DNA of 64,000 nt from CAYXAA01 sp964462985 (GTDB lineage: Bacteria > Pseudomonadota > Alphaproteobacteria > Rhizobiales > Stappiaceae): positions 62,001 through 126,000 of the forward strand of contig CAYXAA010000010.1 in NCBI GenBank assembly GCA_964462985.1. The letters run 5' to 3'. The position numbers and the translations under genes were made by a program. How positions within the stretch are numbered: the stretch's first letter is position 1; every line of letters starts with the position of its first letter. The notes below the pieces were generated by a model, which had not been told where the DNA came from, did no database searches, and was given only the letters and a program-made list of their open reading frames with translations. Of this stretch, positions 37,614 through 45,889 are shown piece after piece.

Positions 37614-38510
37614 ATGCGGCTCGGCATCGACTGGGGCGGAACCAAGATGGAGATCATCGCGCTCGACGACGCGGGCGGAGAATTGTTTCGCAAGCGCGTG
37701 CCAACCCCGCGCGACGACTACGCAGGTTGCATTCAGGCGGTGATCGACCTCGTCGCCGCCGCCGAACAGGCGACCGGACACACCGGCACCGTCGGCCTCG
37801 GGATTCCCGGCTCGCTGTCGCCGGCGACCGGACTTGTCAAGAACGCCAATTCGACTTGGATGAACGGCAAGCCGCTCGACCGCGACCTCGAGGAGGCGCT
37901 CGGCCGCAAGGTCCGCATTCAAAATGATGCCAATTGCCTCGCCGTCTCGGAGGCGACCGACGGTGCCGCCGCCGGCGCGCATCTCGTCCACGCCATTATC
38001 ATCGGCACCGGTTGTGGCTCGGGCGTTGCGATCGACGGCAAGGCGCTGCGCGGCGCCAACGGGATCGCCGGTGAATGGGGCGCTGTTCAGTTGCCCTGGA
38101 TCCGCGCCGAGGAACTGCCCGGCCCGAAATGCTGGACCGGCCACCACAGCACGATCGACATTCTGTGCTCCGGGACCGGCTTCGAATGGGACTATCGCAC
38201 CTCCACCGGCCGTTCGGTCCGCGGACCGGAGATCATGGCGCGGCGCCGCGCCGGCGAACCGGAGGCCGAGGCAACCTACCGCCGCTACGTCTCGCGCCTT
38301 GGACGCGCTCTCGCCATGGCTGCCAACCTCCTCGATCCCGATGTCTTCGTACTCGGCGGCGGCATGTCCAACATCGACGAACTCTATGACGACCTGCCCG
38401 AGGCGATGGCGCCCTACATCATGTCCGACCGGTTCGACACCCCGATCCGCAAGGCCAAGCACGGCGACAGTTCGGGCGTGCGGGGGGCGGCGTGGCTATG
38501 GAATGATTGA
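37614..38510 (+). CDS. ROK-family sugar kinase-like protein
   Basis: A 298-residue protein of the ROK family. The phosphate motif GIDWGGTKMEIIALD and the catalytic Asp in IQNDANCLAVSEA (D105) are present, followed by GTGCGSGVAIDGKALRGANGIAGEWG. The usual zinc motif CxCGxxGCxE is degraded to C173-W-T-G-H-H-S-T-I-D, leaving one of three cysteines. It most resembles fructokinase/mannokinase-like members. It lies 42 bases after the ABC ATPase and is probably in that operon, suggesting that the imported compound carries a sugar or that the gene simply rides along. Confidence 0.83.
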   Translation: MRLGIDWGGTKMEIIALDDAGGELFRKRVPTPRDDYAGCIQAVIDLVAAAEQATGHTGTVGLGIPGSLSPATGLVKNANSTWMNGKPLDRDLEEALGRKVRIQNDANCLAVSEATDGAAAGAHLVHAIIIGTGCGSGVAIDGKALRGANGIAGEWGAVQLPWIRAEELPGPKCWTGHHSTIDILCSGTGFEWDYRTSTGRSVRGPEIMARRRAGEPEAEATYRRYVSRLGRALAMAANLLDPDVFVLGGGMSNIDELYDDLPEAMAPYIMSDRFDTPIRKAKHGDSSGVRGAAWLWND

Positions 38511-38696
38511 GAATTTCTGGCTTTAGGTTGCCGCAGGCTGGACAGGCCAGCTTTCGGTTCCATTTCCGGCCGTGCCGCTGCGCCTCGGCGTGCACGCCGC
38601 AACAGGCAAGGGCCATGATCGACCGCGCGCAACGACAGCGTCGACGTCGCCTGCCGCGTCGGCCGCGATCGGCTCAGCCATGCCCCCAAGCCTCGC

Positions 38697-38898
38697 CGGA
38701 GCTTCAACGCAACCACACTCAGCCCTTTCTTGGCCACGAATGTCAGCAGCTTCAGCGATGCGCCACGAGGACGCTTTTCGCCGCGTTCCCATTGGCTGAC
38801 GAGCCCGCGCCAGCCTCATGAAGGCCGAGCGCGGTTTCATGAACGGTCGCCCAGCGCGGCGCTCTTTTCTTGTGTGCCCATCGTACTTCACCTCGCTC
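38697..38898 (-). pseudogene. Remnant of a HigA/XRE-type antitoxin-like regulator
   Basis: Two fragments of one kind of gene can be read leftward in different frames. The first (38898 to about 38809) gives RWATVHETALGLHEAG, which resembles the start of HigA/NadS-like regulators. The second (about 38806 to 38697) gives GLVSQWERGEKRPRGASLKLL, the recognition-helix end of the same family, then TFVAKKGLSVVALKL without the usual stop. The central part, about 45 residues in intact relatives, is missing. An internal deletion with frameshift has destroyed the gene. No toxin gene remains beside it. Confidence 0.5.
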
Positions 38899-39778
38899 AA
38901 CACTCCTCTCGCGAGTGCGGCAGCCAATCCCGCATCCGCTCTAGAAACAGCGTCAGCCGTGCCTTCGTCTCCGCATACTCCGCCGTCTTCTCGAGCGTCT
39001 CCTCGTCCATATAAAGCCTGCGGTTGACCTCGATCTGGATCGAGTGACGCCCCTCCGCGGGACGGCCGCAGACGCGAACGATCTCGGCGCCCTTATAGGG
39101 GTCGTTGAGGCACACCTCGAAGCCGAGGTCGGCAAGCGCGGCGCGTGCGGCTTCGGTGAATGCCGGGTCGGCGGTGGTGCCGTCCCGGTCGGAAACGACG
39201 ATGTCCGGGCGGACCGAGCCGAGCGCGTCCTCATGCATCGGATTGGCCGTCGCCTGCATCGAATGCAGGTCGAGGTGATACAGCACGCCCGCCTCGGCAT
39301 GGACGGCATCGCACAGGCCCGCGAGCGCGTCATGGTACGGCCGCCAACAGGTGTCGATCCGGTGCGCCACGTCGGGGGCCGCCAGCCTGTCGGCATAAAG
39401 CGGGGCGCCGTCTGGCGGCGTCGCCGTCCAGATCACGCCCTTGCCGAGCATCGCCTTGGCCGTGGGCGTCAGGGTAAAGCCCGGATCACCGGCGACCGCC
39501 TCGGGAGACAGATCGTCGGCACCGCGGTTGACATCGCAATAGATCCGCGCGAACCGGCAGGCGAGCAGCGGCAGGCCAAGCGCCGGGGCTGCGCCGAACA
39601 GGTCGTCGACGAAGGCATCCTCGGCACGGCGGTAGCGCGACGCCGGCTGCACCGGCGCGAAGTCCGGCGGGTAGATCGTGCCGGAATGCGGACTGTCCAG
39701 CACCAGCGGCGCGGCGAGGCGCTCCGGCAAGCGCAGGTCGAAGATCCCGGGCACGCTGGCGGGATAGGCGGGCGTCAT
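38897..39778 (-). CDS. N-formylglutamate amidohydrolase family protein
   Basis: A 293-residue zinc hydrolase of the FGase family, related to M14 peptidases. Motifs include the opening APLVLDSPHSGTIYP (His ligand), YCDVNRGADDLSPE, VLYHLDLHSMQATAN (His) and IQIEVNRRLYMDEET (Glu). Classical members release formate from N-formylglutamate at the end of histidine breakdown, but no hut genes are nearby. Here it closes a dipeptide-type ABC operon, 39 bases after the last ATPase. AAGGAG eight bases before the ATG at 39778 fixes the start. It may act on another N-acyl amino acid. Confidence 0.88.
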   Translation of the reverse strand: MTPAYPASVPGIFDLRLPERLAAPLVLDSPHSGTIYPPDFAPVQPASRYRRAEDAFVDDLFGAAPALGLPLLACRFARIYCDVNRGADDLSPEAVAGDPGFTLTPTAKAMLGKGVIWTATPPDGAPLYADRLAAPDVAHRIDTCWRPYHDALAGLCDAVHAEAGVLYHLDLHSMQATANPMHEDALGSVRPDIVVSDRDGTTADPAFTEAARAALADLGFEVCLNDPYKGAEIVRVCGRPAEGRHSIQIEVNRRLYMDEETLEKTAEYAETKARLTLFLERMRDWLPHSREEC

Positions 39779-39816
39779 CGGCGAGCTCCTTGACGGCTTA
39801 TGGAAGGGCCTCAAGC

Positions 39817-40821
39817 CTAGTCATTGAGATGGCAGGCGGCGTGGCGACCGGGCGCGATCTCGCGCAGCAGCGGCCGCTCCTCACGGCAGCGCGCCATGGC
39901 ATGGGGGCAGCGGGGGTGGAAGTGGCACCCGCCAGGCGGCGAGAGCGGCGACGGAATCTCACCCCTGATCGGCTGGAACCGCCGCTTGCGTGCGTCGATA
40001 CGCGGCACCTCGGCGAGCAGTGCCTGGGTGTAAGGATGGTTCGGAGCGGCGAACAGCTCATCCGTCGGCGCCGTTTCCACCACGCGGCCGAGATACATGA
40101 TCACCACCCGGTCGGCGAGGTGCTCGACGACACCCAGATCATGGGAAATGAAAAGATAAGTCAGGCCGAGGTCGTGGCGCAGCTCCATGAACAGGTTCAG
40201 CACCTGGGCCTGGATCGAGACGTCGAGCGCTGCCACGCTCTCGTCGCAGACCAGGAAGTCCGGCTTGACCGCCAGTGCCCTGGCGATGCCGATCCTCTGG
40301 CGCTGACCGCCGGAGAACTGGTGCGGATAGCGCTCGGCGTAGCTCGGGTCGAGGCCGACGCGTTTGAGCATCCGCTCGACGTAGGCTGCCAGCTCGCCGC
40401 CCGGAACAAGGCCGTGGACCCGGGGCGCCTCACCGACGATCTCCCGCACCCGTTGCCGCGGGTTGAGCGACGACATCGGGTCCTGGAAAATCATCTGAAT
40501 CTTGAGCGTGGCGGTTCTCGCGTCGGCCTTCGGCAGGCCAGCCATGTCGCGGCCCCGCCAATGGACGCTGCCCTCGCTCGCTGCGTGAATGCCGGCAACG
40601 ATGCGGCCGAGGGTCGACTTGCCGCAGCCGCTCTCGCCAACGAGACCGACCACTTCGCCCTCCCCAATCGCCAGCGACACGCCGTCGACCGCATGGACGA
40701 CCTGCTCGCGGCGTCCGGCACCGAACAGGTTCACGAGCTTCTCGGCGGCATCGAGCCGCGTGACGAAGCGCTTGGAGACGTCCCTCAGCTCCAGGATCGG
40801 CTGCGCCGCCGGCGTGTTCAT
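39817..40821 (-). CDS. Dipeptide-type ABC transporter ATP-binding protein (DppF-like)
   Basis: A 334-residue ATPase. Walker A is GESGCGKSTLGR (about residue 60), the signature FSGGQRQRIGIARAL, Walker B FLVCDESVAALDVS with Ser where Pro is usual, and the H-loop ISHDLGV. The C-terminal oligopeptide-transporter extension with its cysteine region (GCHFHPRCPHAMARC) is present and may bind a metal cluster. Its ATG overlaps the stop of the preceding ATPase gene by four bases. Confidence 0.93.
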   Translation of the reverse strand: MNTPAAQPILELRDVSKRFVTRLDAAEKLVNLFGAGRREQVVHAVDGVSLAIGEGEVVGLVGESGCGKSTLGRIVAGIHAASEGSVHWRGRDMAGLPKADARTATLKIQMIFQDPMSSLNPRQRVREIVGEAPRVHGLVPGGELAAYVERMLKRVGLDPSYAERYPHQFSGGQRQRIGIARALAVKPDFLVCDESVAALDVSIQAQVLNLFMELRHDLGLTYLFISHDLGVVEHLADRVVIMYLGRVVETAPTDELFAAPNHPYTQALLAEVPRIDARKRRFQPIRGEIPSPLSPPGGCHFHPRCPHAMARCREERPLLREIAPGRHAACHLND

Positions 40822-41831
40822 GCCCCCACCTCCCGGATCTGGTCGACGGCCGTCGGAACATGGGGATGGTGACAGCGCACCGCCTTGAAGCCCTCGTATG
40901 CGGTGAGCTCCGGCATGATCGTGCAGTCTTCCGCCCGCCGCGGACAGCGTGCGGCAAAAGCGCAGCCTTCAGGCAGGGCGAGCAGCGACGGCGTCATGCC
41001 GGGGATCTGGGCAAGCGGGGCGCCGCGCTTGTTCCGGCTCGGAACGGATCCGATCAGTCCCCTGGTATAGGGATGGAGCGGGGCATCGAATACGTCGGCC
41101 ACCGGCCCCTCCTCGACAACGCGCCCGGCGTACATCACCGCGATACGGTCGGCGAGACCGCCAACCACGGCGAGGTCGTGCGTCACCCAGATCATGGCCA
41201 GCCCGGTCTCGGCGCAGAGTTTCTGCACCTCATAGAGGATCTGTGCCTGGATCGTGACGTCTAGCGCGGTGGTCGGCTCGTCAGCGACGATCACCTCCGG
41301 CTCGTTGAGCAGCGCAATCGCGATCGCCACCCGCTGGCGCATGCCGCCGGAGAACTGGTGCGGATAGGCGGCGAGCCGCTCGTCCGGCGACGGGATGCCG
41401 ACGCGCACCAGCGCCGCGCGGCAGCGCTCGCGGGCCGCCTCGGCCGAGATGGTCTCATGCGCCCGGATCGCCTCGATCATCTGCGTGTCGATGCGCAGCA
41501 CCGGATTGAGCGTCATCATCGGGTCCTGGAAGATCATCGCCACCTTGCGGCCGCGCACGCGCCGCAGCTCGTCCTCCGGCTTGCCGACCAGTTCTTCGCC
41601 GGCAAGCCGGATCGAGCCGGAGACGATCCGGCCCGGCGGGTCGACCAGGCCGAGGATCGAGAACCCGGTCACGGTCTTGCCCGAACCGCTTTCGCCGACG
41701 AGACCCAGCACCTCGCCGCGGCGCACCGTGAAGGAGACGCCGTCGACGGCGCGCACCACGCCGGCCTTGGTGAAGAAATGGGTCTTGAGGTCGCGGACCT
41801 CGAGTGCCGGCCGGTCGCCCGTCGCCGTCAT
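40818..41831 (-). CDS. Dipeptide-type ABC transporter ATP-binding protein (DppD-like)
   Basis: A 337-residue ATPase with Walker A GESGSGKTVTGF (about residue 43), signature FSGGMRQRVAIAIAL, Walker B VIVADEPTTALDVT and H-loop VTHDLAV. The C-terminal cysteine-rich extension (GCAFAARCPRRAEDC) is typical of DppD/OppD. The ATG at 41831 overlaps the permease stop by four bases. A longer open frame upstream is antisense-like sequence within the permease gene. Confidence 0.93.
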   Translation of the reverse strand: MTATGDRPALEVRDLKTHFFTKAGVVRAVDGVSFTVRRGEVLGLVGESGSGKTVTGFSILGLVDPPGRIVSGSIRLAGEELVGKPEDELRRVRGRKVAMIFQDPMMTLNPVLRIDTQMIEAIRAHETISAEAARERCRAALVRVGIPSPDERLAAYPHQFSGGMRQRVAIAIALLNEPEVIVADEPTTALDVTIQAQILYEVQKLCAETGLAMIWVTHDLAVVGGLADRIAVMYAGRVVEEGPVADVFDAPLHPYTRGLIGSVPSRNKRGAPLAQIPGMTPSLLALPEGCAFAARCPRRAEDCTIMPELTAYEGFKAVRCHHPHVPTAVDQIREVGA

Positions 41832-42790
41832 TTGCGCAGCCTCGGGTTGAGAACGTCGCGCAACTGGTCGCCGACGAGGTTGATCGAGACGATGGTGAGA
41901 AGCAGCGCCACGCCGGGGAAGATCGAGATCCAGTAGCTGCCCGACAGCACGTAGTCGAAGCCGTTGGAAATCAGAAGTCCCAGCGACGGCTCGGTCTGAG
42001 GCAGGCCGACGCCGAGAAAGGACAAGGTCGCCTCGAGCGCGATCGCATGCGCGGTCTGCACCGTACCGACCACGATCAGGGGCGCGAGGCAGTTGGGCAG
42101 GATGTGACGGAACACGATCCGGGCGTGGCTGAGACCCAGGCAGCGCGCCGCCTCGACATATTCGCGCCGACGCTCGACCAGCGCCGAGCCGCGCACCGTG
42201 CGGGCATAGTAGGCCCACTGCGCCACCACCAGGGCAATGATGATCTTTTCGACGCCCTTGCCGAGGATTGCCAGCAGGATCAGCGCGATCAGGACCGCCG
42301 GCAGCGAGAGCTGCAGGTCGACGACACGCATGATCATGCTTTCCGTCCGGCCGCCGGCATAGGCGGCGAAGAGGCCGACCACCATACCGGCCAGCAGCGC
42401 GATCACGCCCGACATCAGGCCGACGGAGAGAGAGATCCTGAGCCCGTAGAGGATGGCGGAGAACAGGTCTCGGCCGGCACCGTCGGTGCCGAGCCAGAAA
42501 GTATAGCCGTCCATGCTCTGCGTCCCGGGCGGCTGACGGGCGTCGAAGATCGAGACGGTGGCAAGGTCGTAAGGGTTCTGCGGCGCGATCCAGGGTGCGA
42601 ACACGGCGGCGAGTGCGATCACCGCGAACAGCAGCGCAGCGCCCGTGGCGAGCCGGCTTTCTGCGAAGTCCGAGAGAAAGCGCCGCAGCGGCGTCTCGAC
42701 CGGCGCCAGCGGGGTGGCGGCTGGGGTGGGACTTTCGGGTCTGGCGTCGGATACGGTCATCGGGAGGCCCTCACGCGCATTTTCCCTCAC
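41828..42790 (-). CDS. Dipeptide-type ABC transporter permease (DppC-like)
   Basis: A 320-residue permease with six membrane segments. It shows FWLGTDGAGRDLFSAILYGLRISLSVGLM, the EAA loop REYVEAARCLGLSHARIVFRHILPN, and the closing NLVGDQLRDVLNPRLRK. The start is taken at 42790, overlapping the upstream permease by four bases; an ATG ten codons later (42760) is an alternative. It is the third gene of the coupled leftward operon. Confidence 0.92.
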   Translation of the reverse strand: MRENAREGLPMTVSDARPESPTPAATPLAPVETPLRRFLSDFAESRLATGAALLFAVIALAAVFAPWIAPQNPYDLATVSIFDARQPPGTQSMDGYTFWLGTDGAGRDLFSAILYGLRISLSVGLMSGVIALLAGMVVGLFAAYAGGRTESMIMRVVDLQLSLPAVLIALILLAILGKGVEKIIIALVVAQWAYYARTVRGSALVERRREYVEAARCLGLSHARIVFRHILPNCLAPLIVVGTVQTAHAIALEATLSFLGVGLPQTEPSLGLLISNGFDYVLSGSYWISIFPGVALLLTIVSINLVGDQLRDVLNPRLRK

Positions 42791-43764
42791 GTGGTCTTGT
42801 CGGCGAGCCGCACCCGCGGATCGAGCAGCGAATAGAGAATGTCGACGATGAGATTGATCACGACGAACAGGAACACGATCATGATCAGGTAGGCGACGAT
42901 CACCGGGCGATCGAGCAACTGGATCGACTGGATCAGCAGCTTGCCCATGCCCGGCCAGGCAAAGATCGTCTCGGTCACCACCGAGAACGCGATCAGCGAG
43001 CCGAATTCCAGCCCGAGCACGGTAACGACGGGGATCAGGATCGTCTTCAGCACATGGACGAACACGATGCGGCGGCCCGACAGGCCCTTGGCGCGGGCGA
43101 ACCTGATGTAATCCTGCAGCATCACCTCGCGCGTGCCGGCGCGGGTCAGTCGGATCACCAGCGAGATCTTCAAGAGCGCCAGGTTGAACGCCGGCAGCGC
43201 CAGATGGCGCAGTCCGTCGACGGTGAGGAAAGACACCGGAACGCCAAGGAGGTCGACCGTCTCGCCGCGCCCGGTCGACGGCAGCCAGCCCAGCATGACG
43301 GCAAACACCATGATCAGCATGATGCCCACCCAGAAGGTCGGCAGCGAGAAGCCGAGGATCGAACCGGCCATGATCGTCTTGGAGGCCAGCGAGCCGGGCT
43401 TCAGGCCGGCATAGAGCCCGAGCGGAATGCCGATGACCACCGCCATCAGCAGTGCGGCAAAGGCGAGTTCCAGCGTCGCCGGCATGCGCTGCGCGATGAG
43501 CTTGAGCGCCGGCTCGCCGAACACGAAGGAGCGGCCGAGATCCCCCTGGACCGCGCCTTTGACAAAATACCAGAACTGCTCCCAGATCGGTCGGTCGAGC
43601 CCGAGCGACCTCACCACCTGCTCGATGTCCGCCTGATCCATGTCCGGTGAAATGAAAAGATCGACCGGGTTGCCGACCGTGTGGATGCCGAAGAAGACGA
43701 TCACGGCCATCGCGACCATCACCAGCGCGCTCTGCATCAGTGTGCGAAGGATATAGACGGTCAT
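42787..43764 (-). CDS. Dipeptide-type ABC transporter permease (DppB-like)
   Basis: A 325-residue permease with six membrane segments. The opening MTVYILRTLMQSALVMVAMAVIVFFGIHTVGNPVDLF departs from the usual PGDP motif, having NPVD instead, as in several alphaproteobacterial relatives. The EAA loop QDYIRFARAKGLSGRRIVFVHVLKTILIPVV and the closing VDILYSLLDPRVR are standard. It is separated from the binding-protein gene by 361 bases that contain a stable hairpin. Confidence 0.92.
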   Translation of the reverse strand: MTVYILRTLMQSALVMVAMAVIVFFGIHTVGNPVDLFISPDMDQADIEQVVRSLGLDRPIWEQFWYFVKGAVQGDLGRSFVFGEPALKLIAQRMPATLELAFAALLMAVVIGIPLGLYAGLKPGSLASKTIMAGSILGFSLPTFWVGIMLIMVFAVMLGWLPSTGRGETVDLLGVPVSFLTVDGLRHLALPAFNLALLKISLVIRLTRAGTREVMLQDYIRFARAKGLSGRRIVFVHVLKTILIPVVTVLGLEFGSLIAFSVVTETIFAWPGMGKLLIQSIQLLDRPVIVAYLIMIVFLFVVINLIVDILYSLLDPRVRLADKTT

Positions 43765-44125
43765 GGACCTGAGCCTCGGTTGATGGTCATCGGCGGGCGG
43801 GCCGCAGAGCCGGACGTCGGGTCTGGCCGGGCGTCAGACGCGGCGTTGGGCCGCCCATCTCGCGATCCGCTCCGATCATGCACTGCGGCGGCAGCATCGT
43901 ATCGGCCGTCATCAACTTCGTTGCACGAGGCGGATTCTGATCGCGGGCAGACGAAAGGTCGATGGTCATGTTCCGGTCGCCTGCCGGCCAACACCAAGAG
44001 CCGCTTCTTCGTTATCCCGCACCGCGCAGCGGACCCGAGGGACGCTCCGCTTCCGGCGCACACGGTGCGGGATGGCAGCCGAAGATGGGGCTTCGCCTCA
44101 ACCGACCGCCATCCAGCGTGCCCGC
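43765..44125. other. Intercistronic gap between binding-protein and permease genes
   Basis: No gene can be supported here. It holds a long imperfect hairpin (44014-44073) and GC-rich sequence with no coding character. A separation and a structured element at this place in ABC operons usually let the binding-protein message accumulate. Confidence 0.5.
44014..44073. repeat. REP-like palindromic hairpin
   Basis: Outer arms ATCCCGCACCG and CGGTGCGGGAT match perfectly over 11 bases. An inner pair AGCGGA/TCCGCT (44028-44051) extends the stem after small bulges. No T-run follows. It looks like a repetitive extragenic palindrome that stabilises the upstream binding-protein transcript. Other copies in the genome cannot be checked here. 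Confidence 0.65.
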
Positions 44126-45706
44126 TTACTCCTTCACCACACCGTAGGCCACGGTGTATTCATCCGTCCGCGGAATATACGACAGCCCCTTGCGGCTCGC
44201 CCAGGTGTTGACCTGGTAGTGGATCGGGATGATGGCATAGTCGCGCATCGCCGCTTCCGTCGCCTCGGCGAGCAGCGTCTGGCGCTTTTCATCGTCGACC
44301 TCGGCGAGCGCGGCCTCCAGCAGCCTGTCGACCTCTGGGTTGGAGTAACGGCCGCGGTTGGCAGCGCCCATCCCGGTCTCCCTGTCGTAGCTGGCGATCA
44401 GCGAACGCAGCGGCGACGAGGCCTCGCCGGAGCCCGCACCCCAGCCGACCAGGATCAGCGAGAATTCGGGCTCGCCGTCCGTACCGCCGGAGGCCCGCGT
44501 GAAATAGACCGACGGGGGCAGGGTCTCGACCGTCGTCTTGATGCCGACCCGTGTCAGCATCTGGGCGATGCCCTCGACGATCTTGGCGTCGTTGAGGTAG
44601 CGACCGTTCGGTGCGTGGATCGTGAGCTCGAAGCCGTCGGGAACACCGGCTTCCGCGAGCAGCGCCTTGGCCGCCTCGGGATCGTAGGGGTCAGGCTTGA
44701 GGTTCTCCGAGACGCCGAAAAACCCCTCGGGCAGCAGCTGGCCGGCCGGGATCGACAGCCCCTCCATCACCCGGTCCCTGATGAGGTCGCGGCTGATTGC
44801 CTTGGAGATCGCCTCGCGCACCTTGACGTTGAGGAGCGGGTTCTCGATCGCACCGCCGCCGTTCGCCTTGACATAGGGCGAATCCGTCCGGAACTGGTCG
44901 ATGTGCAGGTAGATCACCCGGTTGGACACGCCCTGCGACAGGGTGATGTCCGGATTGTCCTTCAAGGTCGCGATGTCGGTGGTCGGCACGGCATCGATCA
45001 CGTCGACGTCGCCGGCCAGAAGTGCCGCCACCCGCGCCGGACCGGCCTTGATCGGCTTGAGGGTCACCTTGTCCCAGATCGGCTTGTCGCCCCAATAGTC
45101 GTCGTTGCCCTCGAGCACGATGCGGTCACCCGGGACGTATTCGACGAACTTGAACGGCCCGGTCCCGACGGCCGCCTTGCCGGCGTTGAAGTCCTCGGTC
45201 GAGCCGTTACAGCCCGTTTCGTTGGAAATGATTGCAATATTGCCGAGGTCGTTGACCATCAGCGGATAGGGATCGGCGGTCTTGACGTGGACGGTGTAGT
45301 CATCGACCTTCTCGAAGGTCTTGCCCTTGGTGTAGGTCGAGAAGCTTGCCGGCGAATTCGGCACGTTCGGCGCGCGCTCGAAGGTGCAGAGCACGTCGTC
45401 GGCATTGAAATCCGACCCGTCGTGGAACTTGACGCCCTCACGCAGCTTGAACTCCCAGGTGGTGGGATCGATCGGCTCCCAGGACACTGCAAGGCCGGGC
45501 TTGAAGTTCTGCCGCTCGTCCGGGTTGGCCAACCGATCGAAAATCATGAAGCCGAGCTGATTGTTCGGCCCCAGGTTGTGGTAGTGCGGATCGACCGAGG
45601 TCACTTCGGCGCCGAGGCCGATCACAAGATCCTCCGCCAGCGCCGGTCCCGCAAGCACGGCGACGGTCGCTGCCGACAACAGCAGCAGCCCTTTCCGCTT
45701 GATCAT
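44126..45706 (-). CDS. Dipeptide/oligopeptide-type ABC transporter substrate-binding protein
   Basis: A 526-residue family 5 periplasmic binding protein. A signal peptide (MIKRKGLLLLSAATVAVLAGPALA) is followed by DLVIGLGAEVTSVDPHYHNLGPNNQLGFMIFDRL and the family segment WEFKLREGVKFHDGSDFNADDVLCTFERA. It heads the leftward operon of two permeases, two ATPases and an N-formylglutamate amidohydrolase. A LysR gene lies divergently 183 bases away. The neighbouring deacylases suggest that an N-acylated amino acid or peptide is the ligand. Confidence 0.93.
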   Translation of the reverse strand: MIKRKGLLLLSAATVAVLAGPALAEDLVIGLGAEVTSVDPHYHNLGPNNQLGFMIFDRLANPDERQNFKPGLAVSWEPIDPTTWEFKLREGVKFHDGSDFNADDVLCTFERAPNVPNSPASFSTYTKGKTFEKVDDYTVHVKTADPYPLMVNDLGNIAIISNETGCNGSTEDFNAGKAAVGTGPFKFVEYVPGDRIVLEGNDDYWGDKPIWDKVTLKPIKAGPARVAALLAGDVDVIDAVPTTDIATLKDNPDITLSQGVSNRVIYLHIDQFRTDSPYVKANGGGAIENPLLNVKVREAISKAISRDLIRDRVMEGLSIPAGQLLPEGFFGVSENLKPDPYDPEAAKALLAEAGVPDGFELTIHAPNGRYLNDAKIVEGIAQMLTRVGIKTTVETLPPSVYFTRASGGTDGEPEFSLILVGWGAGSGEASSPLRSLIASYDRETGMGAANRGRYSNPEVDRLLEAALAEVDDEKRQTLLAEATEAAMRDYAIIPIHYQVNTWASRKGLSYIPRTDEYTVAYGVVKE

Positions 45707-45846
45707 CTGTTCTATCCCCTTCCGGTGTCATGCTTCAGGGCCGCGGCGTTCGCCGCATGCCCTGCCACCTGCCGCTGCGATGCTCTGCCGGCCCGCTGAC
45801 GGCTTGTGTGAAAGGCTATTATTCTGTTAGATGATAGACAAATGAA

Positions 45847-45866
45847 ATTCGATATCAAAAGCGAAT
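45847..45866. promoter_or_regulatory. Candidate LysR operator between divergent operons
   Basis: The AT-rich 183-base gap between the binding-protein gene and the LysR gene contains the inverted repeat ATTCG-N10-CGAAT, 24 bases before the LysR start. Position and dyad shape are what is expected for autoregulation and divergent control by a LysR protein. The assignment is inference. Confidence 0.4.
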
Positions 45867-45889
45867 AGTTTTATACCCGGAACAAATAG

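Noticed and set aside
41832..42218. An extension of the DppD-like ATPase into the permease gene
   Set aside because: It lies within the clearly coding permease in a different frame and the ATPase family begins at 41831.
44072..45799. A 575-codon rightward frame across the ABC binding-protein gene
   Set aside because: Antisense shadow; the binding protein has a signal peptide and family motifs on the - strand.
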